64,000 bases of DNA from Fimbriimonas sp. (GCA_029866005.1 JARXAE010000015.1:62001-126000); one strand, 5' to 3'. Positions 16,755 to 27,123 are shown, counted from the first letter of the stretch. The notes: generated by a model not told the origin, from the letters alone. Translations and numbers: made by a program.

Positions 16755-17808
16755 GTCGCTCCGAATTGTTCATGTTACGAGCGCTGGAAGCTATACCTAC
16801 GGCGCGGTCATGAGCATGATGACCCTCGCCAAGGCTCAAATCGCCGCCGGTGACGACGTCCAGTTTGAAACCTGGCAAGGGCGGAATTTTGGCGCCGAGC
16901 TGCGCGGGTTGGGCTACCGAGCCCACGAGGTAAAGGTCCGCACCAAAATCGACCTTCTTGCCATCCTCCAAATGCGCCGCTGGTTTCGCGAGCAGAAGTT
17001 CGATATCGTCCACACCCACCTTTCGACAAGCTCCATCAACGGATGCTTGGCAGCTAAATTTGCTGGAATCCCATCTGTCGCGACCGTCCACGGAATGAGC
17101 AGCAAACGGAGCTTCATCTTTGCCGATCACATGATCGGCGTCAGCCAAGGCGTCTGCGACCATCTCGTCGCCCAAGGTGTCCCGAGTGCAAAAACAACGG
17201 CCGTGTACAACGGTGTTGACGTTCCTCCCGGAGTGATGTCTAAACAAGAAGCCAGAGAAGCCTTCAACCTCCCGATGGACGCCACTGTCTTCGGTACCGT
17301 CGCCCGCCTTACACCGATGAAGGGCATCGATACGGGCCTCGAAGCGTTCAAGATTCTTGCCGAAAAGGTGCCCAATTCCCACTATGTGCTCGTCGGCAGT
17401 GGCGACGGGGAACCCACGTACCGCCAATGGGTCGCCGACAGTAATCTGCAGGACCGAGTCCATTTCCTTGGTTACCAATCCAACGTCTTTAACCCCCTCG
17501 CCGCGATGGACATCTTCCTCTTCCCCAGCCTCAAAGAGGCAATGGGAATATGCGTCGTCGAGGCCCTCGCCATGGGCCTCCCCGTCGTCAGCACCAACGT
17601 AGGCGGTCTCCCCGAAGTGATCACCCCTGAAGTCGGGTTCTTAGTTCCGCCAAATGATGCACATGCCATGGCCGCCGGTGCCCAGACTTCTCTCAACCGT
17701 CCCGAGCTAGCAAGCAAGGCTCGCCTTCGCGCGCAAACAGAGTTCAGCACCGATTCCATGCGCAGGGGAACACAACTCGTTTACACGAACCTATGCGAAA
17801 TTTGGTGA
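16744..17808 (+). CDS. Glycosyltransferase family 4 protein
   Basis: A 354-residue GT-B enzyme. It opens with RIVHVTSAGSYTYGAVMSM, has THLSTSSINGCLAAKFAGIP in the acceptor half, and FGTVARLTPMKGIDTGLEAF plus KEAMGICVVEALAMGLPVVS (two conserved Glu) in the donor half. This is the usual GT4 pattern. The start overlaps the deacetylase gene by 11 bases. Together they look like a two-gene unit for synthesis and deacetylation of a surface glycan, which is inferred from context only. Confidence 0.85.
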   Translation: MTDRSLRIVHVTSAGSYTYGAVMSMMTLAKAQIAAGDDVQFETWQGRNFGAELRGLGYRAHEVKVRTKIDLLAILQMRRWFREQKFDIVHTHLSTSSINGCLAAKFAGIPSVATVHGMSSKRSFIFADHMIGVSQGVCDHLVAQGVPSAKTTAVYNGVDVPPGVMSKQEAREAFNLPMDATVFGTVARLTPMKGIDTGLEAFKILAEKVPNSHYVLVGSGDGEPTYRQWVADSNLQDRVHFLGYQSNVFNPLAAMDIFLFPSLKEAMGICVVEALAMGLPVVSTNVGGLPEVITPEVGFLVPPNDAHAMAAGAQTSLNRPELASKARLRAQTEFSTDSMRRGTQLVYTNLCEIW

Positions 17809-17864
17809 CCGGGAGTAGCCGAGACCGTAACAAATCCTGCCGAACCGGCGTAACAAGCAAAGGG

Positions 17865-17897
17865 TATAATTTAGCAATCTCGGCAGGCGAGTGCTAA
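17865..17897 (+). promoter_or_regulatory. groES promoter -10 box and CIRCE operator
   Basis: TATAAT at 17865-17870 is directly followed by TTAGCAATC-N9-GAGTGCTAA at 17871-17897. This matches the CIRCE consensus (TTAGCACTC-N9-GAGTGCTAA) with one change in the left arm. CIRCE is bound by the HrcA repressor and released on heat shock. No clear -35 hexamer is seen. hrcA is not in this window. Confidence 0.92.
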
Positions 17898-17964
17898 AAC
17901 CCTGCACTCCCTCTTAACCTGAACAGGGAAGAGGAACACCACCGAAACCCAAAAGAAAACGACC

Positions 17965-18255
17965 ATGGCAAACTTGAAACCACTCGGTGATAAAGTCGTC
18001 GTTGAGGTACTCGACGCGGAAGAAAAGACCGCATCGGGAATCTACCTCCCAGACAGCGCAAAGAAGAAGCCGCAAGAAGGAACCGTCGTCGCCACTGGCA
18101 ACGGACGAGTCCTCGACAACGGTGAGCGCAACACACTCAATGTCAAAGTCGGCGACAAGGTGCTCTTTAGCAAGTACGGCGGAAACGAAGTTTCCATCGA
18201 CGGCAAGGAATACACCATCCTCGATGAAGACCAGATCTACGCCGTCATTGGCTAA
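17965..18255 (+). CDS. groES: Co-chaperonin GroES
   Basis: A 96-residue protein of normal length. It contains [36 protein letters not shown], whose middle part is the mobile loop that docks on GroEL (residues about 17-34), and [27 protein letters not shown] at the end. It forms the heptameric lid of the chaperonin. It is the first gene after the CIRCE element and is followed by an extra gene before groEL. Confidence 0.97.
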   Translation: MANLKPLGDKVVVEVLDAEEKTASGIYLPDSAKKKPQEGTVVATGNGRVLDNGERNTLNVKVGDKVLFSKYGGNEVSIDGKEYTILDEDQIYAVIG

Positions 18256-18272
18256 AACCGCAACGAATAAAA

Positions 18273-19058
18273 ATGGCTGATTACCGCAACCTCGACGTCT
18301 GGCAACAAGGTCGGACACTTGTCACGACCGCTTACCGCTTTACCGAAGTTCTGCCCGACGCCGAAAAGGATCGGCTCACCCAGGAGATCATTCGTGCCTC
18401 CTACGACGTCCCGGCGACCATCGCCGTGTCGGCCTGGCAAGACACCGGAAACTACAGCGAATCTGTCGCTTCCCTCAACCGCCTCGATACCCTCGTGGCT
18501 CTCGCTGCCGATCTCGGCTATGTCGAAGAGTTCCACACCACGGATATCAAAGAGCGAGTTCGCGAACTGAGCCTTAAACTCGGATCGATGTCCAAGCCGA
18601 TGCGAACGGAGCGAAACGACCGCGAGGATCGACCTCAGCGCGACTTCAATCGCGATGATCGACCACAGCGAAGTTTCGACCGAGACGATCGCCCGCCACG
18701 CCGCGACTTCAATCGCGACGACCGGCCCCAGCGCGACTTCAATCGCGACGATCGCCCTCAGCGAAGTTTCGACCGAGACGATCGTCCACCACGCCGAGAC
18801 TACGGCGACGACCGACCACCTCGCCGAGACGAGGGTGGCGATGATCGCCCACCACGTCGCGACGATGAAGGCGGACCTCCACGACGCCCATACGGCGGCG
18901 GTGGCGGATTCCGACCAGGTGGCGGCGGTGGTAGACCCGGCGGCGGAGGCGGCTATGGTCGCCCAGGCGGCGGTCGCCCAGGTGGCGGCGGTGGATTCCG
19001 ACCCGGCGGTCGCCCAGGTGGCGGCGGCGGATTCCGTGGCCCACGAGACAGAGACTGA
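18273..19058 (+). CDS. Four-helix-bundle protein (S23/TIGR02436-like) with Arg-Asp repeat and Gly-rich tail, inside the groES-groEL operon
   Basis: A 261-residue protein with two parts. Residues 1-105 match the four-helix-bundle family first found as proteins encoded in 23S rRNA intervening sequences ([51 protein letters not shown]). From about residue 113 the chain is low complexity: repeats built from [20 protein letters not shown] and DDRPPRRD, then from about 207 [13 protein letters not shown] repeats like RGG-type RNA-binding tails. It starts 17 bases after groES and ends 62 bases before groEL, with no terminator between. Family members usually stand alone. A role in RNA binding or with the chaperonin is only an inference from composition and position. 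Confidence 0.8.
   Translation: MADYRNLDVWQQGRTLVTTAYRFTEVLPDAEKDRLTQEIIRASYDVPATIAVSAWQDTGNYSESVASLNRLDTLVALAADLGYVEEFHTTDIKERVRELSLKLGSMSKPMRTERNDREDRPQRDFNRDDRPQRSFDRDDRPPRRDFNRDDRPQRDFNRDDRPQRSFDRDDRPPRRDYGDDRPPRRDEGGDDRPPRRDDEGGPPRRPYGGGGGFRPGGGGGRPGGGGGYGRPGGGRPGGGGGFRPGGRPGGGGGFRGPRDRD
18606..19055 (+). repeat. Low-complexity coding repeats
   Basis: The DNA has two nearly identical ~100-base units (about 18645-18715 and 18735-18805 share CAGCGAAGTTTCGACCGAGA and flanks), followed by GGCGG-rich sequence from about 18891. The copy number of these units may vary between strains. Confidence 0.7.
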
Positions 19059-19114
19059 AGTTTAGTGAGAGCCGGGGTGCAAACGCCCCAGCTCTAACTC
19101 CCAACCCTAATTGA

Positions 19115-20755
<1,641 letters not shown>

Positions 20756-20767
20756 GTCCGATCTGGT

Positions 20768-20818
20768 CCGTCTAGACAAGCCCCTTGTTCTTGTTAGGGC
20801 AAGGGGCTTTCTAGACGG
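20768..20818 (+). terminator. Long hairpin terminator after groEL
   Basis: Two nested stems, CCGTCTAGA/TCTAGACGG and AGCCCCTTG/CAAGGGGCT, form one long hairpin 12 bases after the stop. It has only a short T-run inside the 3' arm. It probably ends groEL transcription. Confidence 0.75.
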
Positions 20819-20852
20819 TGATAGTAGTGCGTACAGTTAGTTGGCGACTCTA

Positions 20853-21692
20853 TTACTTTACATCTCGTTTTTTCGTGAACTGAATGTTTCCAATCCACAA
20901 ATCGATAACCTTTCGATAGGAACTGTCACAATCCGGACATTTCTTCGCTTTTTCCATCTGAGCGATTGCTACGTCGAAGTCTGATGCTCGCTTCGTCTTT
21001 CTTGCCTTGTCCCAAAGGATGGTCGCGTAGCAAACCTGAGCAGCTGAATACTCGGCCCATTTCTTGGAGTAATTCTTCCCCAACGCCAAACCGAACTCGA
21101 TATCTTCGCTTCTCGCCCCTGACATTAAAATGATGTGTCTTTGGGTCAGATAGTTATCAGGTACGGCGTTGTCAAGTCGCTTAAGTGGAGCCAAGAGGTA
21201 AGGATTCGGTAGACAGTTTGCATGGAGATAAGTAGCCCAACGATATTCCACAAAGTCAAGCGACTTAAACCTGTTCCAGGCCGACAAAATCGCTAACGCC
21301 AGTTTTGTATCGATTGGCTTCCCTAGCTCTCGAAGAACGGTGGTTGCAACTGTTCCTTCGCAGAGTTGACTCCGATCCCACTTTGCAATCGGGCGTTTGT
21401 TCAGTTCGGCCATTTTATTCGAAGCTTCTGCTGGATTCCGGAACCAGGAGTCGGATTGTGCCTGAATCCGTGTGGTGGCGGCGGTGGCCTTTATCCAGTC
21501 CGAATAAGCGAACGCAAACTTCGGAACCTCCGCTTTTCCACGAGCAACATGATCTACGATCTTCGTCTTTGGAGCCTGACCGACAGAGAATGCCGGAGAA
21601 ATCCGCCCGCCTGCAGGCGGGCGGGTTTGTGCCGTGATCCCTGAAGAGAGCAAGAGAGAAACTGCTACTTGCGTTATTGGATTCTGTCTCAT
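20853..21692 (-). CDS. Secreted helical protein, second gene of cassette 1 (function unknown)
   Basis: A 279-residue protein from ATG 21692, directly after the upstream stop (TAGaATG). Residues 1-22 form a signal peptide (MRQNPITQVAVSLLLSSGITAQ). The mature part is mainly helical by eye, with a TPR-like stretch near the C-terminus (YSAAQVCYATILWDKARKT, ASDFDVAIAQMEKAKKC) and a CxxC motif in KKCPDCDSSYRKV. No known family is recognised. It is strictly linked to the large lipoprotein upstream. A similarly placed helical protein follows the related gene at 42921-44551. Confidence 0.6.
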   Translation of the reverse strand: MRQNPITQVAVSLLLSSGITAQTRPPAGGRISPAFSVGQAPKTKIVDHVARGKAEVPKFAFAYSDWIKATAATTRIQAQSDSWFRNPAEASNKMAELNKRPIAKWDRSQLCEGTVATTVLRELGKPIDTKLALAILSAWNRFKSLDFVEYRWATYLHANCLPNPYLLAPLKRLDNAVPDNYLTQRHIILMSGARSEDIEFGLALGKNYSKKWAEYSAAQVCYATILWDKARKTKRASDFDVAIAQMEKAKKCPDCDSSYRKVIDLWIGNIQFTKKRDVK

Positions 21693-21693
21693 T

Positions 21694-23298
21694 CTAATTG
21701 TTGTTTGGGACAGGGGGATTGCCCGGCGTTGGCGTAACGCCTCCGGTTCCAGGAGGGGGCGTGCCTCCTCCTGGAGGATTAAAACTAAAAACACCTCGCA
21801 CTAAAGTACTGTTAGCTTCTGGCTTCACTGTAATGACAATCCCATTTCCAATGTAACCCGATCCACCGTAGATTTCGCAGTCAAATTTGCTGAGGATACT
21901 GTTGGTGAATACGGTATCCAATGAGTTAAGTTGATGCTTCGCCACGTCAGGGTCCGCCGAATTGATTCCAATTCCCATACGACCACCCTGCCCGCCGTGG
22001 CTTGCGGGCCAACAAGTGTCGAAAATAGCGACCATCGTTTGAGTCTTGTCTTGAGGAGAAGGCTTGAGATTGTCAAAAACCATCCCCGCGCCCTTAGCTA
22101 CAACTTTAGTCCGAGGGATCATTTCTGCAATGTCGATCGCAATGTCTACAACTTGTTGAACGGTAGAGTCCCCAATAATACTGGCAGCTGGCTGCAAAAA
22201 CTTGAAATTTACACTTCCGATAGAGCCGACTGGCAGATTCGTCACCGTTTGAACATCGGAGCATATCTCTAAATAGGGCTTCGATGAAAGAAGTGCTGGA
22301 TTTTCCAGTGGCTTATGGAATTCCATTTCGTTTTTAATTGTGACTTCTGGATTATTGGCATCAGCAGTATCCTTCAAAACTGAAGTGAGTGTTGAAGTCT
22401 TTCCAAGCGTTGCAGAGTCAACGTCCGATCCCAAAGAACCCTGAATCCAAGAATCAAGATGAGGTGCGGTTTCTAGTCCTCCAGTTATTGTGTGGGTCCA
22501 AAGGTAGTTCACCGGGTAAAGCGTATTAGATGAGACTTTTTCTGATTGGAACCGCCAGTCCTTTGAATAGTTGTTCCAGCCTACACCAAAAGTCTTGTGC
22601 GAGTTGCCGAATCCATCAGGCACTTCAAGCACCCTGGAATTGTTTGGTCCTTTGCGATAGGTTGAACCGATCCCGAGTCCCATCCCAGCACCAACCGTAA
22701 CTGATGGATGTGCAAGAGCCTGAAGAACTGCACCCAGGGTGACCAAGGGGTAATCAACGACAATCAGCGTGGATGCCGCTCTTGCGGTAGCAGATGGGCT
22801 GAACGTAAGGGATTTCTCTTTCTGCATAACCTCGTAAACTCTTCGTCCGCTAGAAGTCTTGCTGTATTGATCTCCAGTCGCTGGGTGATCAAGCCCATTT
22901 GCGGCCGATTTGTCCCCATAGGCGGAAGCGGAAGCGACACTGCCCACTGCAAAGAACGTCCTGAAAGCATCGGTTCTGGAGCCTTCATATTTCAGTTTGA
23001 AGTCAATTGTTCCGGAAGAGCTGCCGCCACTCCCGGTCCCGCTTACTAATGCAGAAGCTTGCACCATGGAAATGTACGAATAACCGAAATTCATCTCCCA
23101 AGTTATCTGGTTGAGAGCATCCGCCCAAGGTATTGAACCTGTTCCGTACGGTGTCCACCATGATGTCCTTCCGCTCAACCCAAGTTTGACTTTCCAATTG
23201 TCCGAGCCAGGGACGAGGTAACTTGTGGTTGTCAAAGTTTGGCCTTGGGACTGTTGGCAGCCGAGAACTAAAAGCGAGAGCAATAGACCATATCGCAT
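21694..23298 (-). CDS. Large putative lipoprotein, first gene of cassette 1 (function unknown)
   Basis: A 534-residue protein with a lipoprotein signal peptide (LLLSLLVLGC, Cys near residue 14). The mature part is Ser, Thr and Gly-rich and beta-like, with a central TRUNK containing VASASAYGDKSAANGLDHP and SSGRRVYEV. It ends in a Pro/Gly-rich tail (FNPPGGGTPPPGTGG). No known domain is recognised. The central stretch resembles the product at 42921-44551 (SASASNGLGH, then SSGTRYRKF), so the two are probably paralogues. Both are followed at once by a smaller helical secreted protein. It is predicted to be attached to the outer face of a membrane. Confidence 0.6.
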   Translation of the reverse strand: MRYGLLLSLLVLGCQQSQGQTLTTTSYLVPGSDNWKVKLGLSGRTSWWTPYGTGSIPWADALNQITWEMNFGYSYISMVQASALVSGTGSGGSSSGTIDFKLKYEGSRTDAFRTFFAVGSVASASAYGDKSAANGLDHPATGDQYSKTSSGRRVYEVMQKEKSLTFSPSATARAASTLIVVDYPLVTLGAVLQALAHPSVTVGAGMGLGIGSTYRKGPNNSRVLEVPDGFGNSHKTFGVGWNNYSKDWRFQSEKVSSNTLYPVNYLWTHTITGGLETAPHLDSWIQGSLGSDVDSATLGKTSTLTSVLKDTADANNPEVTIKNEMEFHKPLENPALLSSKPYLEICSDVQTVTNLPVGSIGSVNFKFLQPAASIIGDSTVQQVVDIAIDIAEMIPRTKVVAKGAGMVFDNLKPSPQDKTQTMVAIFDTCWPASHGGQGGRMGIGINSADPDVAKHQLNSLDTVFTNSILSKFDCEIYGGSGYIGNGIVITVKPEANSTLVRGVFSFNPPGGGTPPPGTGGVTPTPGNPPVPNNN

Positions 23299-23423
23299 AT
23301 CGATACGCTGTCACAAAAACACAAGTCGGTCAATAGTGCGTGAAATATTCATCTAATTCTTAACAATGATGAAATAGTTTCAGATCCACGACACATATTC
23401 TCCTTATCACCGCAACATTCTAA

Positions 23424-23879
23424 GTGACCTCACGCAGCATGGTTGACAAAACTCCTCAAACTTCGCCTAGTAAGTGCATGTACGACTACAATGAATTCGA
23501 AGACGAAACCCAAGCCCCTGACTTCTGGACCAAAGACCACTACGCCGAGGACAAGCTCCCCTCTCCCTCCCAGGAGGGAGAGGGGTTGGGGGTGAGGGAG
23601 GCATCTGCGAAAACCTTCCAGAGTAAGCGAAAAATCAACAAGTACGACAAGTACCAACCCGTCTGCTACGCCCGCACCGGCCCCCCGCTCCCCGTCCCCG
23701 ACGCCTTCCACCAAGTCAAAGCCGAACGCCTCCAATCCTACGGCCGCGCCAACGGACACCAAAAGCTCTTCATCAAGAACAGCCTCGTCCTCCTCGCCGG
23801 ACCCCCAAAAATCGGAAAAACCACCATCGCCGTAGCCCTCGGAAAAGCCATCGCCCAAGGCAAACCCTTCTGCAGGTGA
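23424..23879 (+). pseudogene. Truncated RepA/AAA_25-like ATPase fragment
   Basis: An open frame of 151 codons whose last 30 residues begin a P-loop ATPase: SLVLLAGPPKIGKTTIAVAL, with Walker A GPPKIGKT. It stops right after GKPFCR, before any Walker B, so the ATPase domain is cut short. The N-terminal part is polar and has a dispersed hairpin repeat inserted in frame (peptide SPSQEGEGLGV). Base use (C-rich third positions, few G) differs from its neighbours, suggesting a foreign origin. Similar domains occur in RepA-like and DnaB-like replicative ATPases of plasmids and phages. The next 100 bases do not continue the domain in any frame I could follow. Confidence 0.5.
23558..23600. repeat. Dispersed CTCTCCCTCC-type hairpin repeat
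   Basis: CCCCTCTCCCTCC and GGAGGGAGAGGGG form a perfect 13-bp hairpin with a 2-base loop at 23558-23585, followed by TTGGGGGTGAGGG. This sequence type is a well-known interspersed palindromic repeat found in many unrelated bacterial genomes. Here it sits inside an open frame and keeps it open. Confidence 0.75.
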
Positions 23880-23980
23880 CCAACCAACTGCCCCCTCCTG
23901 CCCAACTTTTCGCAATTCGGGACTGTGTTTGAATCTGGACTGCGCCTCAAACTTTACCCACGCGATCTTTGCCCAAAAGC

Positions 23981-26206
23981 CTAATTCCGCAATGGCTTCC
24001 CAGTTTCCAACATCTGCGCGATCCGCGCCTTCGTCTCCGGCCGCTGGCAAAGCAGTAAGAACCGCTCTCGCTCCAGCTGGAGGCACTCGTCGTAGCTGGC
24101 GGCTTTGACCATGCAGTGTTTGAGCTGTTCACCGATGAACACGTCGTAGGGGGTGAAGGCGGGGTCTTTGAGGCGCTCGTCAACCATTCCGGCGGTGAAG
24201 GGGGGCATCTCCTTCCATTCGGGAGAGCCGACCGGCTCAACGGTCAGAGCCAACTCTCGTGCACGGGTGATCAGCATGTCGGGGTGGAACGTGACCTTGT
24301 CTTGATCACGGAGGAATCCGTTTAGGCGAGCCTCTACGGCGTTTGTCGCCACGAAGCCGCTGGTCATCAGCCCAATGGTGTCACGCATCATCTGAGGGCC
24401 ATCCTGGCACCGCTGGCGCATCATCGTGACGCCTCGGCCACCAGGGATCAAGCCGACTCGCGCTTCAGGCAGTCCGATCTGGGCATCAGAGAGGGCGATG
24501 ACCTGAGGGCAGCTCATCGCTAACTCGAGGCCCCCGCCTAACGCATACCCGTGCAAAGCGGCAACGACGCGGCGCTGGGAAAGTTTTTCGCCGAGCGATT
24601 GGAGACGTTCGAGGGCGGTTTCGATGCCGAGCCAGTCTTCACGGTCGATGGCGTCGAGGAAGAATTTGAGATCGAAGCCGACGGAGAAGACTTTGGTGGA
24701 CGAGGCGAGCACGAATCGACCGTCAGGTTCTTTGTCGAGAAAAGCATGGAGGTCTTCGACGCCTTGGGGCGGGACGGAGCCCATCTTGGTTCGGAGTTCG
24801 ATGCTGCGGACGCCATCGCCAAGATCGCGAACATCAACGAGGCCTTGGGAGGCGACGACGGGGTAGTCGGATAGAGGGCGGTATTCGGGTTCCCGGAGGA
24901 TGATGCTCCGTTCGGCTTCATTCGGGGAGAGCTGGCCTTCGACGGAGTAGAACTGCTTTGCCTCGCCGAGAACGGCTTGGGAACCGATCATGTCGATCAT
25001 CTCGAATGGTCCGGCTTCCCATCCGAATCCCCATTGCATGACTCGGTCGAAGTCTTGAACGGCATGGCAGATGGATCCCTTTAGGTAATCGGCGTATCGC
25101 AGAGTAGGTAAGAGGTAGAGGCGCATGAACTCGCCAACTTCATCCCGTGCCTCCAGCCCGATCCTGAGCCGCTCGGCAAGGGGTTTGCGGAGGTTGTCGG
25201 TCACGGTTGGCAGGTTTGGCTCGATTCGCTGGCGATAGGCGTGGGTGATGAGGTCGAAGGAGAGAAGGTCGTTGCCGATTTTGTCGTAATAGCCTTTGCC
25301 GGCTTTGTTGCCGATGTTGCCTTGGCTAAGCAGGTAGTCCATCGACTTCGGATTTGTGAGTGTGCCTGTGTACGGATCTTCGGAGCACCGTGCGAATTGA
25401 TTTCTTGCGATGTCCTGCATGATATCCAGCCCCACAATATCGTTGAGTCGGAAAGAGCCGCTACGGGGGCGACCGAGGAAAGGACCGGTGATGAGGTCGA
25501 CTTGCTCGACGGAGAGCTGGAGCTTTTCGGCGATGTGGATGGCGTGGTACATCGACCACATTCCGTAGCGGTTCGCGATGAAGCCGGGGGTGTCCAAAGC
25601 CGGCACAACTCGGCGAGCAACTCGCTTTTCGAGGAAGGTTGCGACGGCGTCGTGGTCTTCCTGGGTGTTGTGGGGGGTATCGATGAGCTCAAGGAGCTTG
25701 AGATAGCGGGGCGGGTTGAAAAAGTGCGTCCCGAAGAAGCGACTTTTGAAGGATTCAGATCGATCCTCTGCGAGTAGCGATATCTCGAGGCCGCTGGTAT
25801 TGGTGGAGATCAGGGCGTCTTCGTCGATCAGCTTTTCGAGCTTTTCGTAAAGAGACCGCTTGGCGTCGAGCTTTTCGATGATGGCCTCACAAACCCAATC
25901 TGCGCCCTTGACCCAATCGAGGTTTTCTTCGATGGACCCCAATCGAATTTTGTCCGCGGTTCCTCGAACAAAGAAGTGCGGAGGCTTTGCCGCTTTCGCC
26001 CGATCGAAACATGCGTGGACAGACTGTGTCGTTAAATCCAATAAAGTGACGTTAAATCCGAGATTTGCAAGGTGTGCGGCGATGCCAGACCCCATCGTTC
26101 CTGCGCCAATAACGCATACTGTATTACCTGTCTTCAACCGATTGGCCAGTGAACTCACGATACTGCTAAGGATACCGACCGCAAAAGGTTCCTGGCTTCC
26201 CTTCAT
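23981..26206 (-). CDS. 3-hydroxyacyl-CoA dehydrogenase / enoyl-CoA hydratase, FadN type
   Basis: A 741-residue bifunctional beta-oxidation enzyme. The N-terminal dehydrogenase domain comes first: NAD-binding GAGTMGSGIA at about residues 37-46, catalytic-region HFFNPPRYLKLLE near 170. The crotonase (enoyl-CoA hydratase) domain is at the C-terminus, with ALGGGLELAMSCP and IGLPEARVGLIPGGRG, which carry the two conserved catalytic Glu positions. This order is that of FadN, opposite to FadB. It hydrates enoyl-CoA and oxidises the 3-hydroxyacyl-CoA. A thiolase and acyl-CoA dehydrogenase are not adjacent. The start codon touches a promoter that fires in the opposite direction to infC. Confidence 0.88.
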   Translation of the reverse strand: MKGSQEPFAVGILSSIVSSLANRLKTGNTVCVIGAGTMGSGIAAHLANLGFNVTLLDLTTQSVHACFDRAKAAKPPHFFVRGTADKIRLGSIEENLDWVKGADWVCEAIIEKLDAKRSLYEKLEKLIDEDALISTNTSGLEISLLAEDRSESFKSRFFGTHFFNPPRYLKLLELIDTPHNTQEDHDAVATFLEKRVARRVVPALDTPGFIANRYGMWSMYHAIHIAEKLQLSVEQVDLITGPFLGRPRSGSFRLNDIVGLDIMQDIARNQFARCSEDPYTGTLTNPKSMDYLLSQGNIGNKAGKGYYDKIGNDLLSFDLITHAYRQRIEPNLPTVTDNLRKPLAERLRIGLEARDEVGEFMRLYLLPTLRYADYLKGSICHAVQDFDRVMQWGFGWEAGPFEMIDMIGSQAVLGEAKQFYSVEGQLSPNEAERSIILREPEYRPLSDYPVVASQGLVDVRDLGDGVRSIELRTKMGSVPPQGVEDLHAFLDKEPDGRFVLASSTKVFSVGFDLKFFLDAIDREDWLGIETALERLQSLGEKLSQRRVVAALHGYALGGGLELAMSCPQVIALSDAQIGLPEARVGLIPGGRGVTMMRQRCQDGPQMMRDTIGLMTSGFVATNAVEARLNGFLRDQDKVTFHPDMLITRARELALTVEPVGSPEWKEMPPFTAGMVDERLKDPAFTPYDVFIGEQLKHCMVKAASYDECLQLERERFLLLCQRPETKARIAQMLETGKPLRN

Positions 26207-26234
26207 TGACAGGTAAAAATGCCGAAGCTATAAT
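26206..26234 (+). promoter_or_regulatory. Consensus sigma-70-type promoter for infC-rpmI-rplT
   Basis: TTGACA (26206-26211), exactly 17 bases, then TATAAT (26229-26234): a perfect match to the vegetative consensus. Transcription would start near 26241, giving a leader of roughly 43 bases before the AUC codon. The -35 box overlaps the start of the divergent fadN-type gene. A 13-codon mini-frame (26256-26297) runs across the infC start. Confidence 0.85.
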
Positions 26235-26283
26235 TGGCATACAAACCAAACACACATGATGAAAACTACCGAGGTGAACACCC

Positions 26284-26925
26284 ATCGCAGGATTTAGGGG
26301 ACGACGTCCCGTCCGACCAGAGCCAGGCCCAGATATTAACGGCCGGCTTCTGAAGCACCGTGAGCTACGAATTGTCGGCTCCGAAGGTGAACAGCTAGGC
26401 GTCATGACAACTCGTGACGCGCTTGATCAGGCTCGAAGCCAGGGTCTCGACCTCATTATGGTCGCCCCCCACGCGCAGCCTCCGGTCGCAAAAATTGCCG
26501 ATTATGGCAAGCACAAATACCTTGAGGGCAAACTTGGTAAGGATAAAAAGCCCAAAGGACAGGAATTAAAGGGTATAAAGATAAGTCCGCGTATCGCAGA
26601 AAACGACATGGCGCACTTGTCTCGGAACGCAATCAAGTTCCTTGAACACGGCGACAAAGTCAAAGTCACCTGTATGTTCCGGCAAAGAGAGCTAGCTCAC
26701 CCTGAAAACGGGTTAAAGAGACTTGAGCACTTTGCAGAATTGGTGAGCGAAGTGGGAACGGTCGAAAGACCACCGAATTTGGATGGGCGCCAGATGATCA
26801 TGGTGCTGATGCCAAAGCCGGGAGTGAAGAAGAAAGATGCCAAAGATCAGGACAAACAAGTCGGCAGCGAAGAGGTTCAAGATCACCGGGACGGGGAAGA
26901 TCACTCGACGCAAGAGCCACAATAA
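26284..26925 (+). CDS. infC: Translation initiation factor IF-3, probable AUC start
   Basis: Conserved IF-3 sequence continues upstream of the first ATG (26404): GPDINGRLLKHRELRIVGSEGEQLGV. In that frame the only stretch to the preceding stop codon contains ATC at 26284, with GAGGTG 8-13 bases before it. I therefore call an AUC start, giving 213 residues. IF-3 is known to use rare start codons (AUU in E. coli) for self-regulation through start-codon discrimination. The N-domain, linker and C-domain (DKVKVTCMFRQRELAHPENG) are complete. The last ~29 residues are an extra charged tail that overlaps rpmI by 89 bases. IF-3 binds the 30S subunit and checks initiator tRNA. Confidence 0.9.
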   Translation: MAGFRGRRPVRPEPGPDINGRLLKHRELRIVGSEGEQLGVMTTRDALDQARSQGLDLIMVAPHAQPPVAKIADYGKHKYLEGKLGKDKKPKGQELKGIKISPRIAENDMAHLSRNAIKFLEHGDKVKVTCMFRQRELAHPENGLKRLEHFAELVSEVGTVERPPNLDGRQMIMVLMPKPGVKKKDAKDQDKQVGSEEVQDHRDGEDHSTQEPQ

Positions 26926-27031
26926 CCACCAGTTCCTGCACAAGCGCAATAGCACCAAGCGTGCTCTTGAAGGCGAGCCGGTACTGTTCCGAGGCGAGCA
27001 GAAGCGCGTTAAGCGACTACTCGTTCTATAG
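26837..27031 (+). CDS. rpmI: Ribosomal protein bL35
   Basis: A 64-residue basic protein starting MPKIRTNKSAAKRFKITGTG, the normal start of bL35. Full length. Its first 89 bases lie within the 3' end of infC in another frame. rplT follows 92 bases later, after a small hairpin (GTCCCGC/GCGGGAC, 27038-27053). This is the usual infC-rpmI-rplT order. Confidence 0.97.
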   Translation: MPKIRTNKSAAKRFKITGTGKITRRKSHNNHQFLHKRNSTKRALEGEPVLFRGEQKRVKRLLVL

Positions 27032-27123
27032 TTTTATGTCCCGCTTGCGGGACCCCGACCCCTTACCGCTACCGCCTCCTTAGGCTGGGACCCGGTGGAA
27101 AGATACTAAACAGGAGATAAAAA

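Noticed and set aside
23430-24086. 218-codon minus-strand frame opposite the ATPase fragment
   Set aside because: Gly/Val/Glu-rich mirror image of the C-rich + strand; the Walker A on the + strand is the better reading.
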